A program made the position numbers and the translations under genes. Shown piece after piece: positions 21,050-32,058 of a DNA stretch of 64,000 nt. The notes below the pieces were generated by a model, which was not told the DNA's origin, made no database searches, and saw only the letters and a list, made by a program, of their open reading frames with translations. How positions within the stretch are numbered: position 1 is the first letter of the stretch; each line of letters starts with the position of its first letter. Source of the stretch: Botryosphaeria dothidea (lineage: Eukaryota; Ascomycota; Dothideomycetes; Botryosphaeriales; Botryosphaeriaceae); assembly GCA_011503125.2 (NCBI GenBank), contig WWBZ02000010.1:496001-560000 (forward strand), given 5' to 3'.

Positions 21050-22690
21050 TCAAGCCGCGTTTTTGAATAGTGCAAGTAAGATACAAGTGCCCATCTGGAC
21101 CGTAAAACCCAACCGATACTGCTCCCATTCCTTACGCCCCACATGCCTTTCGAGGACGCCATTAGATTCCTCGCACCATTTCGCTACATCATCCAGCGCA
21201 AGCAACTCGTCTAAGATGGAAACATCTGCTCCGTGACAAACGTGTTCGTAGACGAAATTGACGACATATCTAATTCTATCCTGGAACTGAAAATTAGGAA
21301 GGAAAGGTCCTAAAGACGTTGTTGTCAGCCGTTCCCGTTCCCGTTGCAGGAACGTTATCATGCAGTTTATTCTTGTTCGGTTGAAAAGGTCGTAGTCCCT
21401 CTCTCGTACGGATACCATAAGCCTTCGAAACTCTGGGAGAAGAGCTTCATGCAAATCTGGCTGCTTATCCCATACACTAACAAACCAGAACAGAGCGTTC
21501 TCGAAGTAGGTCCACTGCGTTTGGTCGAAGAACCGTCGGTTTGGCCCGTTGCTAAGGGCCGAGCGCTCGGAGACAGCAAACAGTCGGGTGGCGGGCTTGA
21601 AAGCAGTTCCGTCATCTGCTACCTTGGACTCGCCAGGAGCAGTAGCGCCTCTTATCCGCCGCTTGGAACGGCGGGCGTTATCTTCGTCATCGGAGAGTCT
21701 GGTTTCAGCCTTGCGCTTTTGCGGATGCGCTTGTTGCACGTCACCGAATTCCTTCGAGATATCGGACGGGAATGGACTGTCTGTATTCGGCAGCGAGCAG
21801 TCTACAGGCCGGCGAGACACACGCGAGACAGAATCCAAATGTGAGAATTGATCCAAGACCGTTGGCGGTTCGAAATCTGGGAAACCATCCGCGGGGCCAG
21901 AGTTGCGCCGATCGAACGTCCGGGAAGTTGAGGCAATATTTTCGTAGGCCGGGGGTGGCTCATCCATCAACGGATTCCAGGCAATCGCCATGGTCGCAGT
22001 GTCATACAGCTCATAAACGCTCCAGTTGTCTACTGCCCATTTCCGCCCGCTATACGTTTTCTTGTAGTCGACTGCTGGCGTTTAAAGAGCACCATCACGC
22101 AATGCAATAGAGCACTCTTTCAATAGCGTTTCCAGTTCAGCAGAATGAGAAAAGTATAGTTCGAACTGCTTGGAACGTGAAAGCGACTTCAAGCTGAGAA
22201 GCATCCCGCGAGATTTCTCGCTCAAATTTTTCTTGAATCCCTCGGCAGGCATGACAACATGACCTTGCTCCGGGAGTTCTAATGATACGTAGCAGAGTTT
22301 AATGGTAGGATCCAGACCGGCTTTTTGGCATTGGCGAGATACCTTAACGTCCTCACAGGCGGTTGTGACATCCAGGGAAAGCGCGAGATCATGGTCGGAT
22401 CCAGTTTCTGACCTGACTAGAATAATAAAATACATATCTCGTCTTCCGGTAGAGCCGAACCTTATCTTTAAGGGAAGATAGACACAGACGAGGAGCCTCT
22501 TCTGATTTTTATCGTATCCAAGACGTACGAAGAGTTCTCCGTGGGTAAGGTCATTGTTATTCATTTGTCCGAGGATGTGACTGGTCTCCGAGTCACGCCA
22601 TTTAATGAAGAACTGGTTTATATAACCACCTTCGAGGACAGAAGTACGAACACAAGGGTAATCATCCATGTTAAGATCTAATTTAATCAA
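21050..22690 (-). pseudogene. Unknown fungal protein, 546 codons with one in-frame TAA
   Basis: One continuous minus-strand frame from ATG 22690 to 21050, interrupted only by TAA at 22082-22084. Before the stop: MIKLDLNMDDYPCVRTSVL, a beta-rich N-terminal domain with LGYDKNQKRLLVCVYLPLK, and LKSLSRSKQFELYFSHSAEL. After it: DYKKTYSGRKWAVDNWSVY, a PPPAYE motif, a basic Lys/Arg stretch (RKAETRLSD, RRSKRRIRG) and a helical C-terminus. The layout (N-terminal domain, PPPxY, basic nuclear-signal-like patch, helical tail) resembles a fungal family of unknown function. CAA to TAA by RIP would explain the single break. Function not assigned. Confidence 0.6.
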
Positions 22691-24261
22691 TTAGATAGTT
22701 GAAGTACCAAATTCCAAAGGTAAAAAAGATTGAAAAGGAGAAAGAAAATCCCCACACGAAACAAATCGCATGGATATCCCACCCGCCCAGGCTTTTTACG
22801 TTGGAGCAGCCTTAACTCCGCCCGCTCTGAAACATCTAAAATGCAACAGCCACGAACCTGCGTTCCCCTTGGAGAGGGCAGAGCATGACGGCGTTCGCCT
22901 TGGGGAGGGCAGAGCGAGTCTGCGTTCCCCTTGGAGAGGGCAGAACATGCTTGCGTTCGCCTTGGGGAGGGCAGGGCGAGTCGGCGTGCATTTTGAACTG
23001 TACCACAAGCGTGCGATTACGCAATAAACTATTGAAATCAAGCGTATAGGCCTTCTAGAATGAAGCTTAGAAAGTAAAAAAAAAGAAATGGATAATCGAA
23101 TGTGAAACACTGCTAGAATAACTTAGGTCAGAGGGGAAATGGAGATAAAAATTGCGACGCCCCAATTAATTGGAAGCTTGTAGATAGTATGAATGGAGAA
23201 GTTCTTAGAGACAGGCTTGCCGAATGAGAAAATGAGGGGACTAGACGTACAGAAAGTACAACGGGCACCGACTGGATATGGTTGAGGTGTGGACGAAAAA
23301 AGCGGTGCAAATCAAATTGGAGGACAGCCGAGGAATGGGTGGAACGAGAAACGGGCGGGGCGCTCGTTTTAATATTGCGACCGAGTGCGGAGGCTGGGGC
23401 TTGGCAACGAGCTTGTGCCACCAGCGATAGATAAACCAATAGGAGCGGCTTCCGGCAGCCGAGACGTGGAGCACCGGCTCAAATCACATGCTAGGACCGG
23501 CAAGCATATTTCCCGTTAATTTTCGTTTTCCTGGTAGAGCCGATGACAGAATTTTGATGTTCTTCTAACCGCCTGCGCACGGACTATGAAGCGACAAATC
23601 AGAAAACAGAGTCTTATGGAGGGCTCGTGACAATAATGCATAGGTCCTAGACTGCTCGACTGGACTCAACCCTTTCGGGTTGGCTCTTCGACGCCTGTAG
23701 GTCCAGTCGAACTCTGGTGAGGCGCCTACCTTTCAAAGACCCTACAGCCTTGCTATGACCGTGCTGATCACGTGTTTGTTCAATTGCTCGCCGGGACGCA
23801 GCATTGCTATGGAGCTGCTTGGATATTTGTGATGATGTCGAACTTTGTTTTACCTCCCATACGCGTTTCATCTGCAATATCCAGTGCCGTATGTACTGCG
23901 CGGACCGCAGTGATATCGGTTATCCCTGTGCGCCTTTACGGTTTGCGACAATGCAAGGACTGGTTGCAGAAGCACAGACATGCCTAAAGTAGGCCTCTGC
24001 AGCAGCGCGTTAGGGTGTAAGCTATTGCCAAGACGGAATATGAGTCCAAACTATCCGTCTAAGCGAGGCCACACCGCCACTCTATTCACGGTTCGTCTTC
24101 ACTCAACCTGTAATCCATCCATTACCAGCAGCGTTCTCGGGTGTACACACTGCCTTCGCCAGGATCTTAACTCAAAAAACCTCATTCGGCGATGAAGTCC
24201 GCCCAGCTAGCCACGTTACTTCTAAGCCTGATTTTCAGATCGATCCTCTTCAGACATCGCC
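22691..24261. other. Intergenic with a 31-bp tandem repeat
   Basis: No supported gene. Holds the minisatellite at 22859-22982. From 23100 to 24260 all frames give short peptides without domain-like content. The right end is the upstream region of the plus-strand gene at 24262. Confidence 0.4.
22859..22982 (+). repeat. 31-bp minisatellite, four units in two alternating types
   Basis: Units at 22859-22889, 22890-22920, 22921-22951 and 22952-22982. Types alternate: GTTCCCCTTGGAGAGGGCAG (units 1 and 3) and GTTCGCCTTGGGGAGGGCAG (units 2 and 4), so the higher-order period is 62 bp. A truncated GGCGTGC start of a fifth unit follows. Confidence 0.85.
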
Positions 24262-25387
24262 ATGATCTCAAGAGCTGAGCGTTTGCTCATATTCGTTGTA
24301 TTTCGTGCTATCTTTGCGGATGACCTCGCTCGAGTCCGAAAGCCAAACAAAATCAAGTCCATTGTCCAGCAGCATTGGTCATCTTGCGAAAGTTCAGTCG
24401 GCGATTATAACATCAAAAGGGTTGTCCATATTCTCGGAAACCTCCTAAAGGATGGAGTGTTTGAGTCAGAGACACGTGCACGTGCGGAATTTCCAGAGCT
24501 GTTCCGCAACTTTTTCTCGCATCGCACCGCACTTGGGGACGGCTTAGCGGACGCGGGGGTTGGGACAACAGTGGAACGATTCCGCGACCACACTGCAGAG
24601 ACAGAGCAAAGTGCAACCACCCAGCCTAATGAAAGTTCGAAGAACAGTATGTTTTCACCTCAAATACATATGAAATCCACCTGACACCCTATTGCGCAAA
24701 GGATTCACTCTTACGGAATCGTTAAAAGAAGACGAAACTGAGCCCCTCTCACGGCCATGCTTACTACCTAAAAACGTTCAGCACCGTATCCTAACGAATA
24801 CACAATCTCTGCTTGAGAATTCCTGTTTTGATTTTGCTAGTCGGTGGCTGCCTACAGTCCTTCTTGAAAATGGCTGGGACTGCGCGGTCGCATGCGAACT
24901 GCAGAGATGGGTTCGTGTTCTTAAAAGTCACGTTACACAATTGCCGGATCACGCTTTGTGCGGTGCCAGCACACAGTCGCTCGAAAAGATTGCCAGGTCG
25001 ATCCCACGCCTCCGTCATACTGCTGTGCATCGTCTATCCCTTACAACAAACGAACTGTTGGAATTGCTTGCCTCTGCAATTGAGCTTACGGTGGTCTTGC
25101 AAGACCAAGCACGTGCTGAGAAACTAAAGAGATTGCATGACGAAGTCAAAGCTCAGGTCGATTCAATTGGCCAGAGTAAGAATAGAATAAGCGAAGAACT
25201 TCGTCCTCAACTACGTCGCATAGAAGGGATGAGAGCAGGTCTCATTAATAGAGAAAAGCATCTCGTTTCGCAAGCGAAAGAGAGGGAGAAGCACGCTAAG
25301 GACAAGGCTATCAAGAAGCTAGAGGATCTGATTTCAGAGACTTTCTTAGACGATGATCTGGATAAGGAGCAAATAGATGATATCTAG
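24262..25387 (+). CDS. Conserved fungal coiled-coil protein of unknown function
   Basis: Two exons (24262-24646 and 24702-25387) joined in phase over a 55-bp intron (24647-24701; GTATGT donor, CTGAC branch site, CAAAG acceptor) give about 356 aa. N-terminal part: KIKSIVQQHWSSCESSVGDY. The second exon holds the family core: LPKNVQHRILTNTQSLLEN, WLPTVLLENGWDCAVACEL, RLRHTAVHRLSLTTNELLEL. The last 110 residues are a Lys/Glu-rich coiled coil. I recognise the RHTAVHR-containing core as a common fungal family without demonstrated activity. The reading frame is intact. Confidence 0.72.
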
Positions 25388-25456
25388 ACCTTAAGACCAA
25401 GCATCGGCTAGAAGTTGGGAGTAGGTAGATTTTCTCATTGCGAGGTAGTTTGCTTT

Positions 25457-26570
25457 TTAAATCTCTTCCCACACGTTTGCACCCTCCAGAATTATCTTCA
25501 AATCTTGAATATCGATGTCAAAATACTTTGATGTGTAGCAATAGCGTCTTTTGAATATTGGTGACACAATTACCTGTTCTTCAAGCTTTTTTGGTCCAAT
25601 ATCTGACAGCAGAAAACCATTGTGTCTGTTCTGCGCAGATGATTTAGATGCCCCCATACTGAGAATGTGTTGAACTAGCAAAAGTACGACGCCGCACTGT
25701 TACCAGTGCGTGCTAATCTGCCTTATATTCTGACACATTTTTATCTGCATTCTCGTCGCCCCTGAATGGTCGTTTGAAGCAGATGAAGTGGGTGATGTCC
25801 AGACATGCGTCGTCGCGAGCGGTGATGATAACGCATTGGGTAGGCTCCGCCATGCATCGCGTTCTCCTCCTGCTTGCACTACTGCGGCTGAGTATGGCCA
25901 AATATTGTCGAAGCTGCTTCCGCTACAACTTCCTTTAAAGCATGGGAACTCGGTGGATATTCACCTGGCTCAAGGTGGGATTTGCCTTGATAGGCTCTGT
26001 CCATTCGTAGAGCAGGCCTTGCCGCAGTTGCGGCCTGTCTGGCGAGTACATGAACCCCGTCAGTTGAGGAATTTTGTGTTTGGTGAATCCCGCTGTCTGC
26101 AAGGTCCTCCATCCATGCCCGGACCTGTTCGAGTAGGACACTTCCGGTAGTAGGGTCCTGATACTCCTCGTGCCCATTACGCATGTAGCAAGTGTAGCGC
26201 TCGCCATTTACCAGGACCTGAAAACGTGTCTCGGACAGCCTCTCTAGGACTGTAATGAATTCCCAGTTGAGCTGCAGGAGGTCCCTGTCCGAATACGGGA
26301 TCCCTTGGAAGAAAATATCGGTAACATGGCTTCCGCAAACCGGCGGTGTGAGGCAGACGTTCCCCTCATTTGTCAATACGAGAAGATCGTAGACATGGAG
26401 GAAGCAGCTGAGGCTTAAGTAACTGCGAGCGAAGTAATCCAACTCCTCCCTAAACTTCCAGGCAAAGAAGGTGACCAACTTAGCGTGTAGGTCGTCAAGC
26501 CGTCCTTTCGCGTCTGCAAAACCAGCGTGGCTAAAGATTGCGGCAGGGCAAAAGATTCTAAATCTTCTTC
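25457..26570 (-). pseudogene. Unknown fungal gene, frameshifted and split by a 68-bp repeat
   Basis: The largest piece (to 25879) reads FFAWKFREELDYFARSYLSL, VLTNEGNVCLTPPVCGSHV, EFITVLERLSETRFQVLVNG. The same frame continues open upstream to about 26565 without a clear ATG. A second frame (25901-25737) carries AEPTQCVIITARDDACLDIT and HFICFKRPFRGDENADKN. The last part (25660-25457) reads SMGASKSSAQNRHNGFLLSD and ends ILEGANVWEEI. Between the last two lies a 68-bp element (25668-25735). The pieces look like one gene with a frameshift near 25890. The 68-bp insert could be spliced only with a weak GTCAGA donor in the right phase. No family recognised. Confidence 0.45.
25668..25735 (+). repeat. 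68-bp repeat element, copy 1
   Basis: Runs from TGTTGAACTAGC to CTTATATTCTGACA with an internal hairpin GCACTGTTACCAGTGC. It differs from the copy at 40822-40889 at one base. The ends are weakly inverted (TGTTGAA and TTCTGACA). No target duplication is clear. It sits inside the coding sequence of a minus-strand gene. It could be a miniature transposon, a tiny solo LTR or an introner-like element. Confidence 0.75.
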
Positions 26571-26624
26571 TATGAATTAAATTGGTTATAGCTAAATTTT
26601 TTTTAAACTTGGTAAAGCAGTTTC

Positions 26625-26863
26625 TGTCAGACTATTTTGCCCTACTATATCAGGCATCACATTCTTTCGGGCATCAAGATCAGCAGCTACTCTTTGCCAC
26701 CTCCTCACTACTCCTCATATTCACAAGCTTCGGATATCAACATGGGCTTCTATTCTCCTCGGTTATTCAAACACTCTTTTATGTATATAAGTAAGCCTAA
26801 CGACCTCCCTCTCAGGAGATAGGCAGAATCTACTCTTTTCTGACCTCACTCTAAAATCCAACA
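26625..26863 (+). mobile_element. Solo LTR, family beta
   Basis: 239 bp from TGTCAGACTA to AATCCAACA with a TATATAAG box. Perfect 5-bp duplication GTTTC on both sides (26620-26624 and 26864-26868). It lies just upstream of the broken unknown gene on the minus strand and may have separated that gene from its 5' end. Confidence 0.88.
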
Positions 26864-27623
26864 GTTTCTTATTCTACTATTAGTATTATAAGAAATAAGA
26901 TTAAGTTACGGAGCTTAAATCCGACGTCCGCACCCCCGTATCCCCCTTGATTTCATCCTTACACTCGAGACCGTGAACCGCCAATCCCCATCGGTGAATC
27001 TCGTTGATCCGGCGCGCGAGCTCGCGCGCGGCAACCCAGTGCTAAGAGCAGTCGGCCGCCACAAGCCGCTCCATGACGTAGCCGTCCTACTCCCCAGAGG
27101 CGTCGACACGCACGCGTAGGACCCAGACGATGTACGCGCTACCCGTAAAGGTAATAGCCCATCATCAAAAAAACACCTCCATTTCAACTCTATATAGCGT
27201 GATAACAAGAAGAGATATCGAGATTTATATATTACAGCATAAAAGAAGAAGGCTTAAGAAATATATATATATAGATCTAAAATATATTATTTCGGCGTTG
27301 CGCGACCGAGGTCTTGTCGCTGTTTAGCTAATGGATAACGGGTGAGCTGTCGGCCGCATGGTGTGCTGACTGTGATGGGAATAGTAGATTGACTGGCCTG
27401 CAGCCAAGTATGGTTTGGGGTTGGGGCTGAAGCGGACGAGAACATTTGAAGATTACAGAGTGAAAGAACGAATGGAAGAAGTTAGTGGTGGGGTGATGGG
27501 GATACCCCGCGCTCTTATCTGTTGGTGCGCGCCGTACCCCGCTTCCGAGCTGACACCATCTGTTCACTTAAAAACTCTGGACATAAAGTGTCTTGTCAAC
27601 ATATGCGTTGATTTTTCTATAAT
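26864..27623. other. Degenerate stretch, no intact gene
   Basis: Around 26930-27150 a GC-richer minus-strand frame reads HWVAARELARRINEIHRWGL with TAG codons before it, so it is a relic of some coding or transposon sequence that I cannot name. 27200-27310 is very AT-rich (TATATATATA). 27340-27620 shows only short frames. Confidence 0.35.
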
Positions 27624-27636
27624 CCGCAAATTGGTA

Positions 27637-29964
27637 GATAGATAGATAAATTCATTTCTTCCCGATATAGCTCCCTTGCGGGTCCATGCGGGGCTGGCTA
27701 TCTATAGTTATTTTACACGAGGGGGAAAACCTTTTCGCCTGGCAAAAACCCCTCCTCTCTCTCTGGGCATACTATCCTATACTAGTTCTTATTTTTCCTT
27801 CTTACTAGTAGCGGCTGCTATAGCAGCCCTACATTCACCAACTAGACCTATCCCTTTAGTCCTTATCCTCGTAGTTATCCAGATCCTGGTGGTCCTGATG
27901 GTCCTCCTGGTTCCTCTTCCTGGTTATCCTCCTGGATTAGTTCCCTTGCTAGGCTGAATTGCTTGAGCAGCCCTAGGCGTAAGAACCAGTCTGTTGCTAC
28001 TTTGATTCCCTTCTTCGTTAAGAGGAGGGAATAGTAGTCCGTAGTCCCTACCCTTTAGAGTATCTATGCCCTGCCCTATTGGAAGTGGGGGCAGAAGAGG
28101 AGGATATGCTTTAGGGTTTGTCTATGCTAGCCGCATAGACAGGCAGGGCTAGGGTGTCCTAGTACCTTGCGCCTTAAGAGGAAGTCCTCTAGTCTAATAT
28201 GCTCTATACGCAGTAGGGTGGCGAGTGTACTCTGTGGCTTAGATAGTTCGCTGTGGATTTGTCTGACTTTCGGGTTCCACTATATGCTTTAGGCTACTAG
28301 CTTATCTTGCCTTCCTTAGCTAGTAAACTTTATCCATCTCTTCTTCCACTTATTCCTGTATACTATACGTAGTCTCGTTCGCTCCGGGAGACTCTGGTAG
28401 GTAGGGGGGCAGTAGTTAAGGAGGGCTGTTGCCCTTTCTCTAAGTAGAGTTCTTCTGGCTAGGCCGGCTGTGCCTCCGGCGCCTAGTATAGCCCGGGCTA
28501 TCTCTTTAATGCTCTAACAAGTATCCTCTACCACCTTTGCCACTAGGCCATCCCTAGATCTAATAGTCTAGGCCAGCGCTAGTTCGTCCAGGTAGAGTGA
28601 GAGTGGGGAAATCCCCGTCTCGTACTCTAAAGTTTGTGTGCTAGTTAACTTGTATACCCCTAAGATGGTACGTAGGCACTGGTTTTGGATCTTCTGCAGT
28701 GGCTGGGTGGCTGTTTTTCTCCACCCTGGGGTTCCTTCTGGGATATGCCATACCCCACAGCCGTAGGTCATAACTGGTCTCACCACAGCCATATAGATAT
28801 GGCGGGCTTTAGTAAATAAAGCTCCCTAGGTGGATGCTGCGAGTCTAGAGAGTAATATGCACTATTTAATTGCCTTAGCTCCTGTTTCCCTAATATAGAG
28901 TCCCTATCTAAGTTTATTATCTACGTAGACTCCTAGAATCTTAATTATAGGCTCTAGGTATCTAGTAAATCCAGGGATGCGGATCTCTACTGCCATATTA
29001 AATCTCCTTAGTTTTCTTATAAAATGAATAAGGTAATACTTATCGGGCGAGAAAGCTGATCCGTAGGTAGCTGCCTAGCGCTCGCAAATTTAATATACGC
29101 CCTCTAGTATCCTATAGTTTTGTTCTATAGATCTACTAAAGGTTAGAATATTAGTATTATCGACGAATCTAAGGAGAAAGGTATTACCCCTGCGTAGCTA
29201 TGTAAATAGGTTAGAGGCAAAGAATAGGTAGAGGATCGGAGATAGTAAGGATCCCTAGGGAATCCCGGTTAAGGTCTAGATTGGTAGACTAGTAAAGTCT
29301 CCGAAGGATAGCTGAGTAGTACGGTCCTGTAGAAAGGATTAAGTGAATCTTTCTACCCATTCCGGGAGTCTTACCATCCTCATATTATAAAGAAGCCTTC
29401 TATGGGATACGTGGTCATATGCTCCTAAGATATCTAGGCTGAGGACTAAAGCCACCAGCCCTGGATCTTGTACCTAGACAGTATAGATCTGTTCTGTGAG
29501 CAGGTCGAGAGCTGCTACTGCGGACCTATTTCTCCTAGCTCCCATCTATGTATTAGAGAGCAGGCCGTATACTTTAGTAGCCTAGGAGATTCTATCTGCT
29601 ATAATCCTCTTAAGTAGCTTCCCTAGCGTGTTAAGTAGGGCAATCGGCCTAAATAATTTGGCTTTAGTGTAGTTATCCCTCTATAGTTTCCTTAGGACTA
29701 TAGTAGTGGAGCTTTTGAACTGCCTAGGATGGTATGCAAGTGCGAGGCATCCCTGGAAGAGCCTGGTAAGTGGTCCGCTTAGTGTCTGAGCGCACTGCTT
29801 TAGGAACCTATTGATGATCTTATCTGGGCCTGGTGCCTTATCTGGGGGGAGCTTCTTAATGGTGTGGAGGACCTGCTCTTCGGTGAGGTCTTGAGGGATC
29901 TCCACTGACTCTGGGTATGTGCACCCATCCAGATCTGAGAGGTCGGTGGCCCTGGGAGGGGGGA
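27637..29964 (-). mobile_element. LINE family 1, copy 2, 5'-truncated
   Basis: Minus-strand 3' part of the same LINE as copy 1, with tail GATAGATAGATAAATT at 27637. Both ends are fixed by a perfect 13-bp target duplication CCGCAAATTGGTA at 27624-27636 and 29965-29977. It retains the segments that copy 1 lost. The RT start is readable near 29850 (PPDKAPGPDKIINRFLK). The LASYGCGVWH-type thumb region lies near 28740-28790. Transitions relative to copy 1 are dense and mostly of TG to TA and CA to TA type, so it is RIP-decayed. Confidence 0.9.
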
Positions 29965-30087
29965 CCGCAAATTGGTAAATTGCACTAGAACCCACCCCCT
30001 CAAAATCTTTCTCTGCTTCATACAACCGCCGGTAGATTGTTCCCGCTTCCGAATAATGCGATATACTCATAGCGTATAGGCCAAACA

Positions 30088-32058
30088 ATGTCGAATACCA
30101 AGAGTCGAGACGATAAGAATGACTCTCTGGAAACTATTCGAAAAAAACACGGAGGATCACTCGCATCTGCGTTAATTGAGCTACAAGGCTATAAACAACA
30201 TGAAGAAGGCGAGCCAGCGTGGATGGAATACGTCCAGAACCTTCCCTGTGTCCGCATACCCGCCTTCCAACCGCAATCACCCGAGCCAGAACCTAAAAGG
30301 GTCCGGACAAGCTCTTTGGCGACGATGCTTGCGATGAAGTATATCAATGCCTTCGAAGACGGTTGCTATGCTGCAATATCATATAGATGGGCTATATCAG
30401 AGTGGGAAGACGGAGCGATAGGCGGCTACCAGTGCACAACTGTTGGTAGTGACTGTCTGAAAATCTGTCCGGTTCGGGATGAGATAATAGATCGCGTGAT
30501 CAGCTTCTGTGGCTACAAGAAGTGTGATCTCTTCTGGATTGACCAACTTTGTGTCAATCAACAAAACGAGTCGAGGAAGCAGACTGCCATTCTGGCAATG
30601 CATCAAGTCTACCGTCGGAGTAAACTCCCCCTCGCAATGCTCTCAATTCACATCGATAAGGATGACGACCTGAAGCTTCTATCCCTTATTCTGGGTGGAC
30701 ATATGCCGAATGAGAGGGCTCAACAAGATAGAGCTTTCACGCTCGTCGAGAAGCTTGTGTCCGATCCCTGGTGGAAGAGCGCCTGGACATATCATGAGGA
30801 TTATCTACCTTCAACAAATCTGACCCTACTAATTCCTCACAGCCCCGAGCTCAACGGATTAAAAGTCGAGATTAACCGTAGGTCAGACGGATACGACTTT
30901 GGAAAGCTACCAAATGAACTCTGCGTGAACTCGGCCCGCTTTCGAAAGGAAGTTTCAACCTTTTGCTCGGAATACCAGAAGTCCTTCGACCCCAAAACCA
31001 GTGAATGGAAAGCTTGCCAAGCTGTTCTTCAGGCGGCCCCTAAGTATACCCAGCTTCTTTGCTCCGTAGATGACGACGGTATCAGAAGGGCAAGAGTCTC
31101 AATGTCACCCTACATCTTTGCCGACATAGCAAAGCGGGGAATCAAGGAGCTCTCAGACCGATCCACGATAGCGTCTAACTGCTGCGACTACCCTATCACG
31201 GTCGACCCAGAAGCCATCAAGCGCGGAAAAAGCCCGGGTTTGGTCATGCTGGCCCTCTACCTCCTGAACGGAGAAATTCTGATGAATGACAAGAACCAAA
31301 AACACGTGCTCCAAGACAATGTTTTTGAATTCCTGAGGAAACAGTCCTTTCAGTGGTTCAGAGCTCCAACGGAAGTCAACTCGCTCACATTCTTTAAAAG
31401 CTACCGCTTTGCGAATCCGGAGTTCACCGAACGGGGCATCAAGGTGAATGGACTCTTGTGGAAGCTCTCAAAGCCGAAATTTGTACCTATTAACGGTCGT
31501 GTTCTCGAATTCGACTCACCGTACGAACCAAAATGGCAACAACGACGAAGACTACGGCAGCTTGAAAAAAATCTTCGATCCGGAAGTCTTGGATCCTGTT
31601 ATAAACAACTTGCCAATGACGTCCGTGACTATCTATATACGGACAAACAGTGGAGGGGAGAGAAGACCCCTTCGAAGGAGTATAAAGATATTATGGCGAA
31701 CGAGATTGTAGCGGCGATGAATGAAGGAAAGCCACTTCGCCTTGGGTGTATTCGTGACCCCGCTGCTGAAGATGTGCCTTACCGAGGAATTTTTATCTGC
31801 GATACAGAGGCAGACGCTGAGGCAGACGCTGAGGCAGACGCTGAAGAAGCCTATGTCTTTACCTCCTTTCTGGATGGCAATAAAAGCTGGAAAGATCTGC
31901 CGAAGGTTGTGTCGATGGATGTAGAGGTTCCAGCGCAAGGATGGGCCCGGTATTCGACGCCTTTCTTAAAGACGAAGAGGTGGCGAAATGGACTAATTTT
32001 CTTCAGAGGTGAAAAATTCCGTCCTTTCCTTTTTCCTTGGCCAGCTGCTTTTCTTTAG
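30088..32058 (+). CDS. HET-domain protein (heterokaryon incompatibility type), intact
   Basis: An uninterrupted 656-codon frame. The HET domain spans about residues 94-190: CYAAISYRW, KKCDLFWIDQLCVNQQNESR and MHQVYRRSKLPLAMLSI, the standard order of its conserved blocks. HET domains trigger regulated cell death when different strains fuse. The C-terminal 450 residues include LPNELCVNSARF and SPYIFADIAKRGIKELSDR, shared with a truncated paralogue at 40262-40821. Near residue 575 there is an (AEAD)-type repeat encoded by three identical 12-bp units. The start lies 111 bp from the end of a LINE insertion, so its promoter region is bounded by a transposon. Confidence 0.88.
   Translation: MSNTKSRDDKNDSLETIRKKHGGSLASALIELQGYKQHEEGEPAWMEYVQNLPCVRIPAFQPQSPEPEPKRVRTSSLATMLAMKYINAFEDGCYAAISYRWAISEWEDGAIGGYQCTTVGSDCLKICPVRDEIIDRVISFCGYKKCDLFWIDQLCVNQQNESRKQTAILAMHQVYRRSKLPLAMLSIHIDKDDDLKLLSLILGGHMPNERAQQDRAFTLVEKLVSDPWWKSAWTYHEDYLPSTNLTLLIPHSPELNGLKVEINRRSDGYDFGKLPNELCVNSARFRKEVSTFCSEYQKSFDPKTSEWKACQAVLQAAPKYTQLLCSVDDDGIRRARVSMSPYIFADIAKRGIKELSDRSTIASNCCDYPITVDPEAIKRGKSPGLVMLALYLLNGEILMNDKNQKHVLQDNVFEFLRKQSFQWFRAPTEVNSLTFFKSYRFANPEFTERGIKVNGLLWKLSKPKFVPINGRVLEFDSPYEPKWQQRRRLRQLEKNLRSGSLGSCYKQLANDVRDYLYTDKQWRGEKTPSKEYKDIMANEIVAAMNEGKPLRLGCIRDPAAEDVPYRGIFICDTEADAEADAEADAEEAYVFTSFLDGNKSWKDLPKVVSMDVEVPAQGWARYSTPFLKTKRWRNGLIFFRGEKFRPFLFPWPAAFL
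31807..31842 (+). repeat. 12-bp coding repeat in HET gene
   Basis: Three exact tandem copies of GAGGCAGACGCT, giving repeated Glu-Ala-Asp-Ala. In-frame units like this can expand or contract without breaking the protein. Confidence 0.9.

Noticed and set aside
22796..23110. Open frames across the 31-bp repeats
   Set aside because: A 31-bp unit is not a multiple of three and the frames are by-products of GC-rich tandem repeats.
25659..25736. Ordinary 78-bp intron in the unknown gene
   Set aside because: The GTGTCA donor gives the wrong phase, and the sequence is a repeat found elsewhere; kept only as a hypothesis.
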